In this document: positions 55,655-64,000 of the stretch, piece after piece | Numbering within the stretch: the first letter of the stretch is position 1 | Layout of the letters: each line of letters starts with the position of its first letter | NCBI RefSeq assembly: GCF_052857255.1 | Contig: NW_027526485.1 | Span: forward strand, 744,001-808,000 | DNA length: 64,000 nucleotides | Direction of reading: 5' to 3' | Source of the DNA: Amblyomma americanum | Lineage: Eukaryota > Arthropoda > Arachnida > Ixodida > Ixodidae | Notes under the pieces: generated by a model | Database searches by the model: none | What the model was told of the DNA's origin: nothing | The model's input: the letters and a program-made list of their open reading frames with translations, nothing else | Program-made: the position numbers and the translations under genes

Positions 55655-57724
55655 AACAAGCAACACTTCTGGATTTCAAGGAACCTTTTTCGGGAAAGGG
55701 TGGTTTGATTTGCAGTCTGATTTGAGGGTGTTGAACGTGTGGTCATTAGCCTATGTATTGCACTCGTCTTGGCGCATCATGGTTGATAACGAAAAGTATC
55801 GATTCTAAATTGGTTTCCTATCTTCAGTTGGCGTTAAATGGGTTATGCTCAACTACGTTAGGAGCAACAAACTGCTCAGATTAATTTCTGGATAGGTCTA
55901 TAGCGGCGAAAGTGCAATATCTCCTTACCCTAAACTTACTAGTGGGTGCTTAGAGACGAATGGTTCGTCGCGTCGCCGGCGTTCTTCTCTCAGCTGAAGT
56001 GCTGTTGAATCCTTTAGGACAAGCTATTGCTTCCATTTTCGAATTTCCATCCATAAGGCCTATACATTACAGCAACGAAGTTGGTAATCACCGAGAATTT
56101 ACAAATTAGCGTTCAGGACGGCACGGTTCAGGGAAATTACCACCGGTCCTCATGGGTGCGATGGTATTGCATTTTTTTCAAAAAGGAAAGCTCTCAGGCA
56201 CAGAGGTACATAGGCTGAACTACCGTGGCATGCACAGACTCCACATTAGTGATTTCGACGTCATGCTGAATGGAAACGTGGCTGTTTTTCAGAAAACGGC
56301 AGCATTTGATGTTGTATGTATTCCTAAAATAACGAGTAATAACAAAGTAAACAACAGTGGCAATTTGTTTAAATGACTGAAAGTTGCAAAGACAATCGCT
56401 GTGAACCCGCCGTATATACATACCATGATTGTGAAAGCCCACTTTCAGATATCTATAAAAGCCGAACTTTTTTTTTCAAAAAAATCGGAAATGAGTTGAC
56501 AATTTTCATGCGTCCGCGTTCACTCCCCGCATAATTGTCGAGCATTTTTCCACTGCCTTCCTTCTCTTGATTACAGTCACCTAAGCCCACTGTGCGCCTG
56601 CTGCACTCATATATGATACGCATCTACACATGCGGCAATCTGGAAAAATATGGCGATGCTCTAAGACTTTCAAGTTTTACATTATCGCACAAAAGTTTCT
56701 ATACGTATTGTGCCTACGCGCGACGCGGTATGCTATCTGTAGGCTTGGGCCTCTGTACGAAGCCCATCGTTGACAGAACAGGCATCTACGTGGAAGCGTA
56801 TTTTGCTTTTATCGCTGAAGTGCTCTTCTACTTATGACAGTTTCCTGTGAGCTGTTCATCGCCTTTTACAGTTCTTTTCGAATGAAACGTGCCACATATT
56901 TGATATCCCTCACTACTCATATCCCTGATATTCGAGACGCATCTCCTGAGCAGCCTTTGAATCCCCTTCAACGTTTCTCACAAAAAAAGAGCGGGCGAGC
57001 GACTGACGCGCTTGAAGTATGATATGTAGGCTTCGATAAAACATTACCAGATCTAAATATCGGATATGGAAATACGTTTTTAGGCTTCGATTTATTACTG
57101 AAGCGGAGAAGGGTGTGTTGAAGCGTAGGAAAATCGTTGGCATCGCTGGAGATAAGCTTGAGTGTACGGATTCAAGATTCCATGGCCGCTCAAGCCTAAG
57201 ATATATCGCGCATTTCCCGCGACAGGAACCGAGGCTTCTTAAGTTCCTTGAAGTGGGCTTGCGCAATACATACTGTTTGTCAGTTTCGGGGAATTATTTA
57301 CTACTTAAGAATAATAATGCAGATATTTCACAAATTATTTTACACCACGCGTTATTACTGAATTTTTAGCGGGGGCTTACTGTTTTTTTTTTCTTCCCGT
57401 TAGATGAACCACAAAAATGTGAAGAAAAACCCCGACGTAAATGCACACCATTACGCAACGTCACAATGCTGTGAACCATGTCTTGGAAGAAGTGTACGCG
57501 CTATGTCGAAATAAGCAGGCGCCTTCCTCAGGGACAATGACAATGCATGCCGTCGCCCCTGATAAGTGATAAGTAGGCAACTGGTAAATTTCAACGCCCC
57601 GATACACACGATCAAAGGAACCAGGAAGAGCAGAAAGAGGCACTGTTTGTGCCCTTGTATTTCCAGTGATTTAACCCTTCGCGCCATTCAATTTTATAGC
57701 ATGAACCAACTATCTCTACATTCG
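55655..57724. other. Interior between the inverted arms; nothing else recognised
   Basis: About 2 kb with no domain-bearing frame. It would be the remainder of whatever unit the 613-bp arms flank. Confidence 0.4.
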
Positions 57725-58336
57725 TTAGGTTGGGGCAACCTAAAAAGATTGACAAATAAGCCCCTGCTTACACCACTAACGTGCACAATGCTTAATGCCA
57801 TCTGAAGACAAATGGAAAGGCCCGAAGGCAAGGATTTATTTTTACCTCCCGTATGTGGCGAAAATCGAAGAATGAGGGGGTGGGGGGAAGCTAGGTAGCG
57901 ACCCAAGCCCAAGGGAAGTGGGCCGGGGATACTCCCCTGATCTCCCCTGCGACGTAGCGGAGAGGATAGGTTAAATGCGTGATGGGTATTGGGATGGAAA
58001 TGGGGACAGCGAGTTTTTTGCTCTGACCCTTAATATACCTCGACTCCATTACTGGCCTGCCTTCCAGGACAGGGAGGGCGTCAAGAAGGCCCAATGGGGC
58101 GGCCCTGATGAAGGGATGCCCGACCATCCACCAAACGCAACGGGCTCCGACCTCCGGAGACAGAAAAAACGAACCCGGCGTCGGCTACCTCGGGCCCCTT
58201 CATGACTTTCATGGTTTGTTTCGGACCTGCCAGCTACTTGCTGTCGAGCGCTTTTCGCGGTTTTTCAGACACCATAGAAGAAGAATTACCGCAAGGCAAT
58301 GTAAAGCCGGCTGCAGCGTAGAATTTATTCGGCGAT
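57725..58336 (-). repeat. Right arm of 613-bp inverted repeat
   Basis: Partner of 54032-54644. Its outer end (GGCGAT) abuts the (ATTT)n tail of the minus-strand LINE, with only a few bases between. Confidence 0.95.
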
Positions 58337-58603
58337 AGCATTTATTTATTTATTTCATATTTATTTCATAAAAACTGCCGACTGCCCTTTGGCGGTCAGG
58401 GCAGGAGTGCACAAAGGAAAAAAAATTAGAAAGTGGTAACAACAAAATAACAGCGACAAAGGGCGATTACAGTACGAGGACAAAATTCAATAAGACCAAC
58501 TGGAAGCAAAAAAAAAAAAGTACAGGCAAATCATCCGACGTCAAACAGTCTAAGTGAACAGAATAAAAACAAGGAAACCGAAATACACTGTGCACTAGAC
58601 ACG

Positions 58604-59693
58604 CTACTGCGATACATGAGCCGAAACAGCAGACAAGAAGGATTCTGAAGATACCAGGTTGGTGATATCGCTTGGCAGTCGGTTCCATTCGGATATGGTG
58701 CGTGGAAAGAAGGAACAAGAATATGCTTTTGTTCGGCATCGTGGCATCAAGATAGTCCTTTCGTGTTTGTTACGGGTGGGGAGTGTTGTGTTGTATTGCA
58801 TGTAACTCTGAAAATTCAGTTTTGTTTTATTATGTATGATATTGAACAACATTTTTAGTCGGTGCTGCTTGCGACGGGATTCAAGAGTGGGAAGCCCAGA
58901 TCTGTTGAGCAAATCAGACACCGAGACCTGCCGACCATAAGCGTGGTAAATAAACCGGAGTGCTTTCCTCTGGACGCCTTCAAGATTTTTTATATCCGTT
59001 TTTGTGTGCGGATCCCATACAGCGTCGGCGTATTCGAGCACTGGACGCACAAGTGATGTGTATGCTGTCAGTTTAGTTTTGCTCGTGCAATGCTTTAGGC
59101 GGTGCTTTAATAATCGAAGTTTTTTGGACGCTGCTGAGACAATGGACTGGATGTGTACGCTCCAGTTCAGGTTGGATGTCATGGTTACCCCAAGATATTT
59201 CACCTGAGTCACTGAGTTGATCGGAAGGCCATTGATTTTGTATGTGCATTGGAGCGGTTGTTTCTTTCGTGTTACTGTCATTTTTCCGCATTTTGAACTG
59301 TTTATACCCATTTGCCAAGTACAACACCAGCTGGAAACTGCTGTTAAGTATTCGGCTAGGAGTGTCTGGTCTTCGACTGATGTGATACTATGGTATATAA
59401 CACAGTCGTCGGCGAAGAACCGACAGCGTATGTGTGAGTTGAAGGACAGGTCGTTCAAATAAATAAGGAAGAGAAGCGGCCCAAGGACTGAGCCCTGGGG
59501 AACTCCTGAAAGTACCGGCGCTTTTGTGGAGTGAGATTCAGATATCTGAACAAACTGATGCCGCTGTGTAAGATAGGAATCTAACCATTGTACTACATGC
59601 CAATTATTTAAACACCACCTTATTTTTAACAAAAGATTGCCATGCGATACCCGGTCAAACGCTTTTTCGAAGTCAATGAATATAAATCTACCT
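58604..59693 (-). pseudogene. LINE ORF2, RT second half
   Basis: Continues from the frameshift: FIDFEKAFDRVSHG (motif A), SGVPQGSVLGPLLFLIYLND (motif B), RFFADDCVIYHS (motif C with FADD), VKYLGVTM, RPVLEYADAVWDPHT, RKALRFIY and the terminal CSFFPRTISEWNRLPSD, ending at 58604. Uninterrupted. Confidence 0.9.
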
Positions 59694-61434
59694 GTCCATT
59701 ATTGTCTAGTGACATCATAATTTCATTTGTGATATGAATAAGCTGCGTCACTGTCGAGAAGCCTTGCCGAAACCCGTGCTGGCTTTCAATAAAAAAAACG
59801 CTTCCCTCTAGGAATGAACTTATGTGCTTGAAAATAAAATGTTCTAACACCTTACTGGACGTACATAACAAAGAAATTGGCCTGTAATTCTTCACGCAAA
59901 GCTTGTCTCCTGATTTGTGAATGGGTATCACCTTTGCTGTTTTCCAATCGTTTGGAATTTCTCCTGTCCTGAGACTTTCAGTAAAAATAATGAAAAGGTA
60001 TTTAGCGCACCACTCAGCATATCTGTACAGAAAAGCGTTAGGAATATCGTCTGGTCCAGAGGATTTTTTTGTGTTCAACTGCAATAGAGCCGAAACAATA
60101 CCCTCCTCGTTAATAATTAGGTCTGGCAGATTGAAATGGCTAGTTCGAGATTCGGAGACTGAGTTGCTGTTACTCAGGAATACAGAGGAAAAGTGCTCAT
60201 TGAAGGCAGTCGCTAAGCAGAGGGAGTCGGTAACAACTGTGCTGTTAAGGAGAAGTTTGTTAACCGGGTCTTTTTTCTGTGACAGATGCCTCCAGAACTT
60301 TTGGGGGTCAGTTTTTAGAAAATTGTGCATCTTGACATTAAAAAAGTGGTACCGTGAAGATTTTATTTTTGAACGCAGTTCAGCCCGAAGAGCCGGCAAA
60401 GCACCACCAACTTTGTTGCTTGACCTTGATAAGCGCTTCACGCGACGTTTTAACTGTATGATCTCGCGTGTTATCCAGGGACACGCCATTTTCAGCTTCT
60501 TATGTTTAAGCGGCACGTACTTGCTGATACATTGATGAACCGTACTTTTGAATTCTAACCACAAGTCGTTCACACTTGTACGCCCATCAGTGTATTTTTT
60601 AGCAAAGGATTCATACGTCAGTTCAAGCTGATCTAGAACGCTTTCATCCTGAGCATTGTTAAAGTCGCGAAACGCTTTTCCTTCCTGATGAACAATTACT
60701 GGTCGCATCAATTCGCTTTTAAAGAGCACCGCTTCATGGTCTGATATTCCGGGAAAAACATCTGTCGAAAAGCCCAATTGACTAACAGGGTCTGATATAA
60801 ATACCAGGTCAAGAAGAGAACTCGTATTTGCTGTAATGCGCGTAGGTTTCTGAACAACCTGGTTTAAGTTACAATTAAAAGCTATGCTGAGCAAAGCATC
60901 CGAGTTAGCACACAAATTTTGAGCGCACAGAGAATCCCAGTTGATGTTTGGCAAGTTAAAATCGCCGCATACGATAACATGGCTGTAGCGCTTTGTATGT
61001 TCGTTTAAAAAGTCGTGCAAGTTGTCCAGTACAGAAGTATCAGCATTCGGTGGTCGATAAATAACACCTATTAAAAGACTAAGCTGAAAAAGACGGAGAA
61101 CAACCCAGACCATTTCAGTGTTGGTGTGATGCGGTATCAGCGTATAGTCGATGCCTTTCTTTATCAGAATAGCGACACCGCCCCCTCTTGAACTGCGGTC
61201 GCGACGAACGATTTCGTAATGCTCGGATGTGATAACTGCATCATTCGGAATTGCATCATGAAGCCATGTTTCTGTTAGAACAGCGGCGTCAGGATCGTGT
61301 GTGAAGAGGAGGTTTTCAAGTTCGTCGAATTTATTTACTATGCTTCTAGTATTAATATTAAGCATTGAAAAGGAATTCAAAGATGGCTGTGCTCTTAGTG
61401 CTCCTGAGCTCTGTGTGTTACTCTGTGCGGACAC
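59626..61434 (-). pseudogene. LINE ORF2, endonuclease and RT first half
   Basis: Starts MSAQSNTQSSGAL. APE-type endonuclease residues: NINTRS, ETWL, RGGGVAILI, YRPPNA, CGDFNLP, LDLVF and SDHEAV in the right order (residues 25-230). RT begins NTKKSSGPDDIPN, IPIHKSGD, NYRPISLL and QHGFRQGFSTVTQL. The frame breaks just before motif A (DNNGQVDLYSL; one base short), and RT continues in the next ORF as FIDFEKAFDRV. A single-base deletion is the only defect seen. Confidence 0.9.
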
Positions 61435-61452
61435 GGGTTTGGAAACAGACCG

Positions 61453-61604
61453 TCACTTTGAAGCGCAGGGAACTCTTTCATTGCAGGCGTCGTCCCATCG
61501 ATACAGTTTGCCATTTATTTTAATTTTGTCAAACTTGAGCATGACCTTCTGTTTTTTCAACCTTTGCTCTTTCGCACTTTCCCAAAGCTTCTTTCGTATT
61601 GAGT
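61453..61604 (-). pseudogene. LINE ORF1, last 50 codons
   Basis: IRKKLWESAKEQRLKKQKVM then KFDKIKINGKLYRWDDACNE and a stop at 61453, 18 bp upstream of the ORF2 start. It matches the C-terminal pattern of the LINE ORF1 RNA-binding proteins of this group. Truncated at the element's 5' end. Confidence 0.6.
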
Positions 61605-62073
61605 GCTTCTGTGGTGCATGTTCTTATTTCCCCTGCATTTTGCAGCCTACACTACGTATCGGATCACCCCAAGACTTGGCCCTTTTTCATCAACATGACA
61701 AGCACGAGTCCGTTCTGAAGCCTGCTTATCACCAACCCCTGCTACTGCGCACGCCCGCGGAGCGCCATCTGCATCACCTGAGAAGGCCACATATACCCAA
61801 CTCCGGAATTCGACGCCTTCGTTCGGCAGCAGTGCTTCTGTGGTGCATGTTCTTATTTCCCCTGCATTTTGCAGGTAAGCCCGCGTTTTCTTCCACTTCT
61901 AAAATATTGTAGGCCTTTTCCGCGCTGCCGCCGAGCCAAGTTGTGTCTTACGAGTTGCGTCTTACGAGTTGTTGTGCCTTACGAGTTGTTGTGCCTTACG
62001 AGCTGTGCAGAGCCAAGTTGTGCTTACAGCTGTTTGCCCTGTGTGCGTAGCCTTCTTCTGATCCCATTCAGTC
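61602..62073 (+). promoter_or_regulatory. 5' UTR of plus-strand LINE with repeated segments
   Basis: A 43-bp sequence (GTGCTTCTGTGGTGCATGTT...TTTTGCAG) occurs at about 61603 and about 61830, period about 228, suggesting partial tandem 5' UTR monomers as found in promoters of some LINEs. A second array of 17-bp units (CTTACGAGTTGTTGTGC) covers 61940-62010. Confidence 0.6.
61934..62030 (+). repeat. Short tandem array in LINE leader
   Basis: About four units around TTACGAGTTGTTGTGCC, bracketed by two copies of GAGCCAAGTTGTG. Confidence 0.8.
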
Positions 62074-62826
62074 ATGACAGGAACCAGGGGAAAGAAGGAT
62101 AAGGACGCGGAAGAATGCACTGAATGTACACAGTGCACCAGTATGAGGCAGGAACTTAAAAAATTCCGAAAAGAAGTGTTAGCTGAGTTCCAGGAGCTGA
62201 AGAAAAGCGTCGACTTCTGTAGCGAATCATGTGGTGACATATCCGAAACAAAGGTTGATGTTAAGGAACTCATCAAAGAAGTCAAAGCGTTACGAGACAC
62301 TAATCATGCAATGAAAGAGGAAAACCGCAAGCTTGCTCGGCGAGTAGATGAACTGGAACAATATTCCCGAATAAATAACCTTGAAATAAAAGGGGTTCCT
62401 AAGGACGGAGACGCAACAGACATTGTGGTCAAACTAGGAACACTCGTCGGCGAACCTATCTCAAAAACTGACATTGATATCTGCCATAGAGTACCCACCT
62501 CAAAAGAAGATGAAAAGAACATCATTGTGCGCTTTGCCCGGCGGGAGAAACGCAATTTAGTATTAGCAAAGGCGAAGAAAACGCGAATAACAACAACAGA
62601 CCTCGGCTACAGCCCCGAAAGCGCCGTCTTTGTTAATGAACATCTAACACGCAAAAACAAGCAACTGCTAGGTGCTGCCATCACAAAGAAAAAACAGGTT
62701 AACTGGAAATTTGCATGGACGAAAGATGGAAAAATCTTTGCGCGTCAAGCTGAAAACAGCACTGTACTCCGAATCAACTGTTTGGACGACTTGGAAAAAA
62801 TGGCTAGGCAAACCGACACACTTTGA
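62074..62826 (+). CDS. LINE ORF1 protein (coiled coil, RNA-binding)
   Basis: The 250-residue ORF has a short Cys-rich start (CTECTQCTSMRQE), a long heptad coiled coil (about residues 25-100, ending EENRKLARRVDELEQYSRINNL), an RRM-like LEIKGVP...ICHRVP...IIVRFARREKR segment, and a C-terminal NWKFAWTKDGKIFARQ...LDDLEKM. This is the layout of L1/CR1-type ORF1 chaperones, which trimerise and bind the element RNA. It is intact. The stop is 63 bp before ORF2. Confidence 0.88.
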   Translation: MTGTRGKKDKDAEECTECTQCTSMRQELKKFRKEVLAEFQELKKSVDFCSESCGDISETKVDVKELIKEVKALRDTNHAMKEENRKLARRVDELEQYSRINNLEIKGVPKDGDATDIVVKLGTLVGEPISKTDIDICHRVPTSKEDEKNIIVRFARREKRNLVLAKAKKTRITTTDLGYSPESAVFVNEHLTRKNKQLLGAAITKKKQVNWKFAWTKDGKIFARQAENSTVLRINCLDDLEKMARQTDTL

Positions 62827-62889
62827 TCAGGCTAGCAATCCGGTCCGTGGCCCTGTACCTGCAGTCTTTAGTAGTTTTCTACCGCCCTC

Positions 62890-64000
62890 ATGGCAGTACA
62901 ACCTTCCGATCTGAAAAAGTTTCATCATAAAGGTCTTTTATCTTTTCTTCACCTTAATGCACGTTCATTAGAAAACAAGCACGATGACCTTCATTATTTA
63001 ATCAATGCAACTGACATTTCTTTCGATGCGATTATGGTATGTGAAACGTGGTACAAAAATAGCTCTGTCCCGTTCTTGTCGCACGACTACCAAACATTTG
63101 CGTTAAATCGCCCCCTGCAACATGGTGGCGGCGTTAGGCTATTAATGAATAACAGCTTTAACGTGAACCCTGTTCCTGAGTTTACTGAGTCGACTGACGA
63201 CTACGAAATAATGACAGCGCGTGACAATTCACAATTTTTCTCGGTTCTTTATCGTCCTCCAAAGGGTGATCTGAAAAATTTCCTACTTTTTCTTGAAAGC
63301 CTTTTAGATTTTATATCTCTTAACAAATACTCTCTTTTTCTTGGCGGTGACCTAAACATTGATATCCTCAAAACTTCTAAGGCTAAAAATGATTTCCTGT
63401 CCATTCTAGAGTCATATGGGTTTCTAAACATTATAAATGAACCAACACGTGTTACATCAGTGTCAGCAACTCTACTCGATCTGTTCATCACTAATACTGA
63501 TAAAAGTGTTTGTTCTTGCGGTGCGCTTGCTAGCGACATCAGTGATCACTTGCCCATCTTCGCCTTCATTCATGTAAAAGATTATCCTGCACCTTCAAAC
63601 GATCCGCCGATTTGTAGACAAGACATAACCCAATCTTCCTTGGCATCTTTTCGAGCCGATGTTCAGTGTCATGACTGGAGCCATGTTCTTTCAAGCACTG
63701 ATGTAAATGCAATGTACAAAGCCCTTGTATGTCAAATTACAGATCTTTACCAAAAGCACTTTCCATCTGTAGCGCGACGAAGGAACAGGAAATCGCGGAA
63801 ACCGTGGGTAACACGGGATCTGGTCAATAAAATTAACATAAAAAACCATCTTTACTGGAAATTTGTGAAAAGCAAGGACATAAATTTATTAAAAGCGTAT
63901 AAAACATATAGAAATAGGGTAAATAAAGAGCTCAAAGTTGCCAAGGACGAATACTTTGCTACCTATCTGCATGACGCATCCGGGAACGTCGAACTGTTGT
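62890..64000 (+). CDS. LINE ORF2 (endonuclease, open to window end)
   Basis: The start ATG at 62890 (MAVQPSDLKKFHHKG) opens a frame with no stop for 370 codons up to the window end. APE-type endonuclease motifs appear in order: HLNARSLENK, IMVCETW, LQHGGGVRLLMNN, SVLYRPPKGD, FLGGDLNIDI, LLDLFITN and SDHLPIF (residues 18-220). Downstream PWVTRDLVNKI and AKDEYFATYL form the linker that precedes RT in this class. The RT lies beyond 64000. Since ORF1 is also intact, this may be a full-length copy. Confidence 0.9.
   Translation, partial: MAVQPSDLKKFHHKGLLSFLHLNARSLENKHDDLHYLINATDISFDAIMVCETWYKNSSVPFLSHDYQTFALNRPLQHGGGVRLLMNNSFNVNPVPEFTESTDDYEIMTARDNSQFFSVLYRPPKGDLKNFLLFLESLLDFISLNKYSLFLGGDLNIDILKTSKAKNDFLSILESYGFLNIINEPTRVTSVSATLLDLFITNTDKSVCSCGALASDISDHLPIFAFIHVKDYPAPSNDPPICRQDITQSSLASFRADVQCHDWSHVLSSTDVNAMYKALVCQITDLYQKHFPSVARRRNRKSRKPWVTRDLVNKINIKNHLYWKFVKSKDINLLKAYKTYRNRVNKELKVAKDEYFATYLHDASGNVELL

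Larger units (their letters stand above)
58337..61604 (-). mobile_element. CR1/Jockey-type LINE, 5'-truncated in ORF1
   Basis: The 3' tail is (AAAT)n at 58341-58372, next to the inverted repeat arm. ORF2 carries endonuclease and RT with one frameshift. Upstream, at 61604-61453, is the end of ORF1 (RKKLWESAKEQRLKKQK, KFDKIKINGKLYRW, CNERVPCASK, stop). The 5' end is lost at about 61604, where the 5' region of the plus-strand LINE begins. Confidence 0.88.

Overview
The window looks like nuclear DNA of an ixodid (hard) tick. The main clue is three tRNA-headed SINEs of the kind described from ticks as Ruka. They sit among Penelope-like retroelements (PLEs) with GIY-YIG endonucleases, CR1/Jockey- and RTE-type LINEs, Ty3/gypsy elements, pogo/Tigger remnants and a PIF/Harbinger-like MITE. 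Species cannot be settled from the sequence alone. No single-copy host housekeeping gene was recognised. The best candidate for a gene-like locus is a spliced THAP-domain/P-element transposase locus at the left edge, whose body carries frameshifts.

Layout. 0-5 kb: minus-strand THAP/P-element-type (THAP9-like) gene in at least three exons whose intron phases agree. 5.5-8.3 kb: broken pogo/Tigger transposase, then the 3' part of a LINE with RT end and RNase H. 10.8-11.5 kb: small PLE with a hammerhead-like 3' motif. 13.2-15.0 kb: pogo-type relic and a gypsy integrase scrap. 17.3-20.5 kb: a well-delimited gypsy element (5-bp target duplication, paired LTRs, PBS, polypurine tract) that has lost reverse transcriptase; a 164-bp inverted duplication that stays in frame sits in its place. 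21-22.7 kb: RTE scrap, long (AT)n, and a gypsy deletion derivative with two LTRs. 27-29.3 kb: RTE scrap, two tail-to-tail SINEs, PLE 3' end. 30-33.6 kb: Tnp2/CACTA-like transposase pseudogene split by a LINE insertion. 34.7-38.3 kb: decayed gypsy and a Tigger C-terminus. 40.9-42.9 kb: PLE termini and a GGGC-rich repeat family, one copy of which carries a dated PLE insertion. 44.3-51.2 kb: SINE, a deleted PLE dimer with 13-bp target duplication, and a complete tandem PLE (10-bp target duplication) with an intact 799-residue RT/GIY-YIG ORF. 51.7-52.4 kb: Harbinger-type MITE. 54.0-58.3 kb: two 613-bp inverted repeats around a PLE fragment. 58.3-64 kb: two LINEs head to head; the plus-strand one has intact ORF1 and an ORF2 that is open to the window end.

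Functionally this is a mobile-element graveyard with a few young insertions. Most proteins are transposition enzymes acting on their own copies. The youngest-looking pieces are the tandem PLE at 46.2-51.2 kb, the RT-less gypsy element and the right-hand LINE. Three PLE insertions share one architecture (an inverted terminal fragment at the 5' end, a truncated copy, then a terminal segment running into a start codon), so insertion structure is the most informative signal here.
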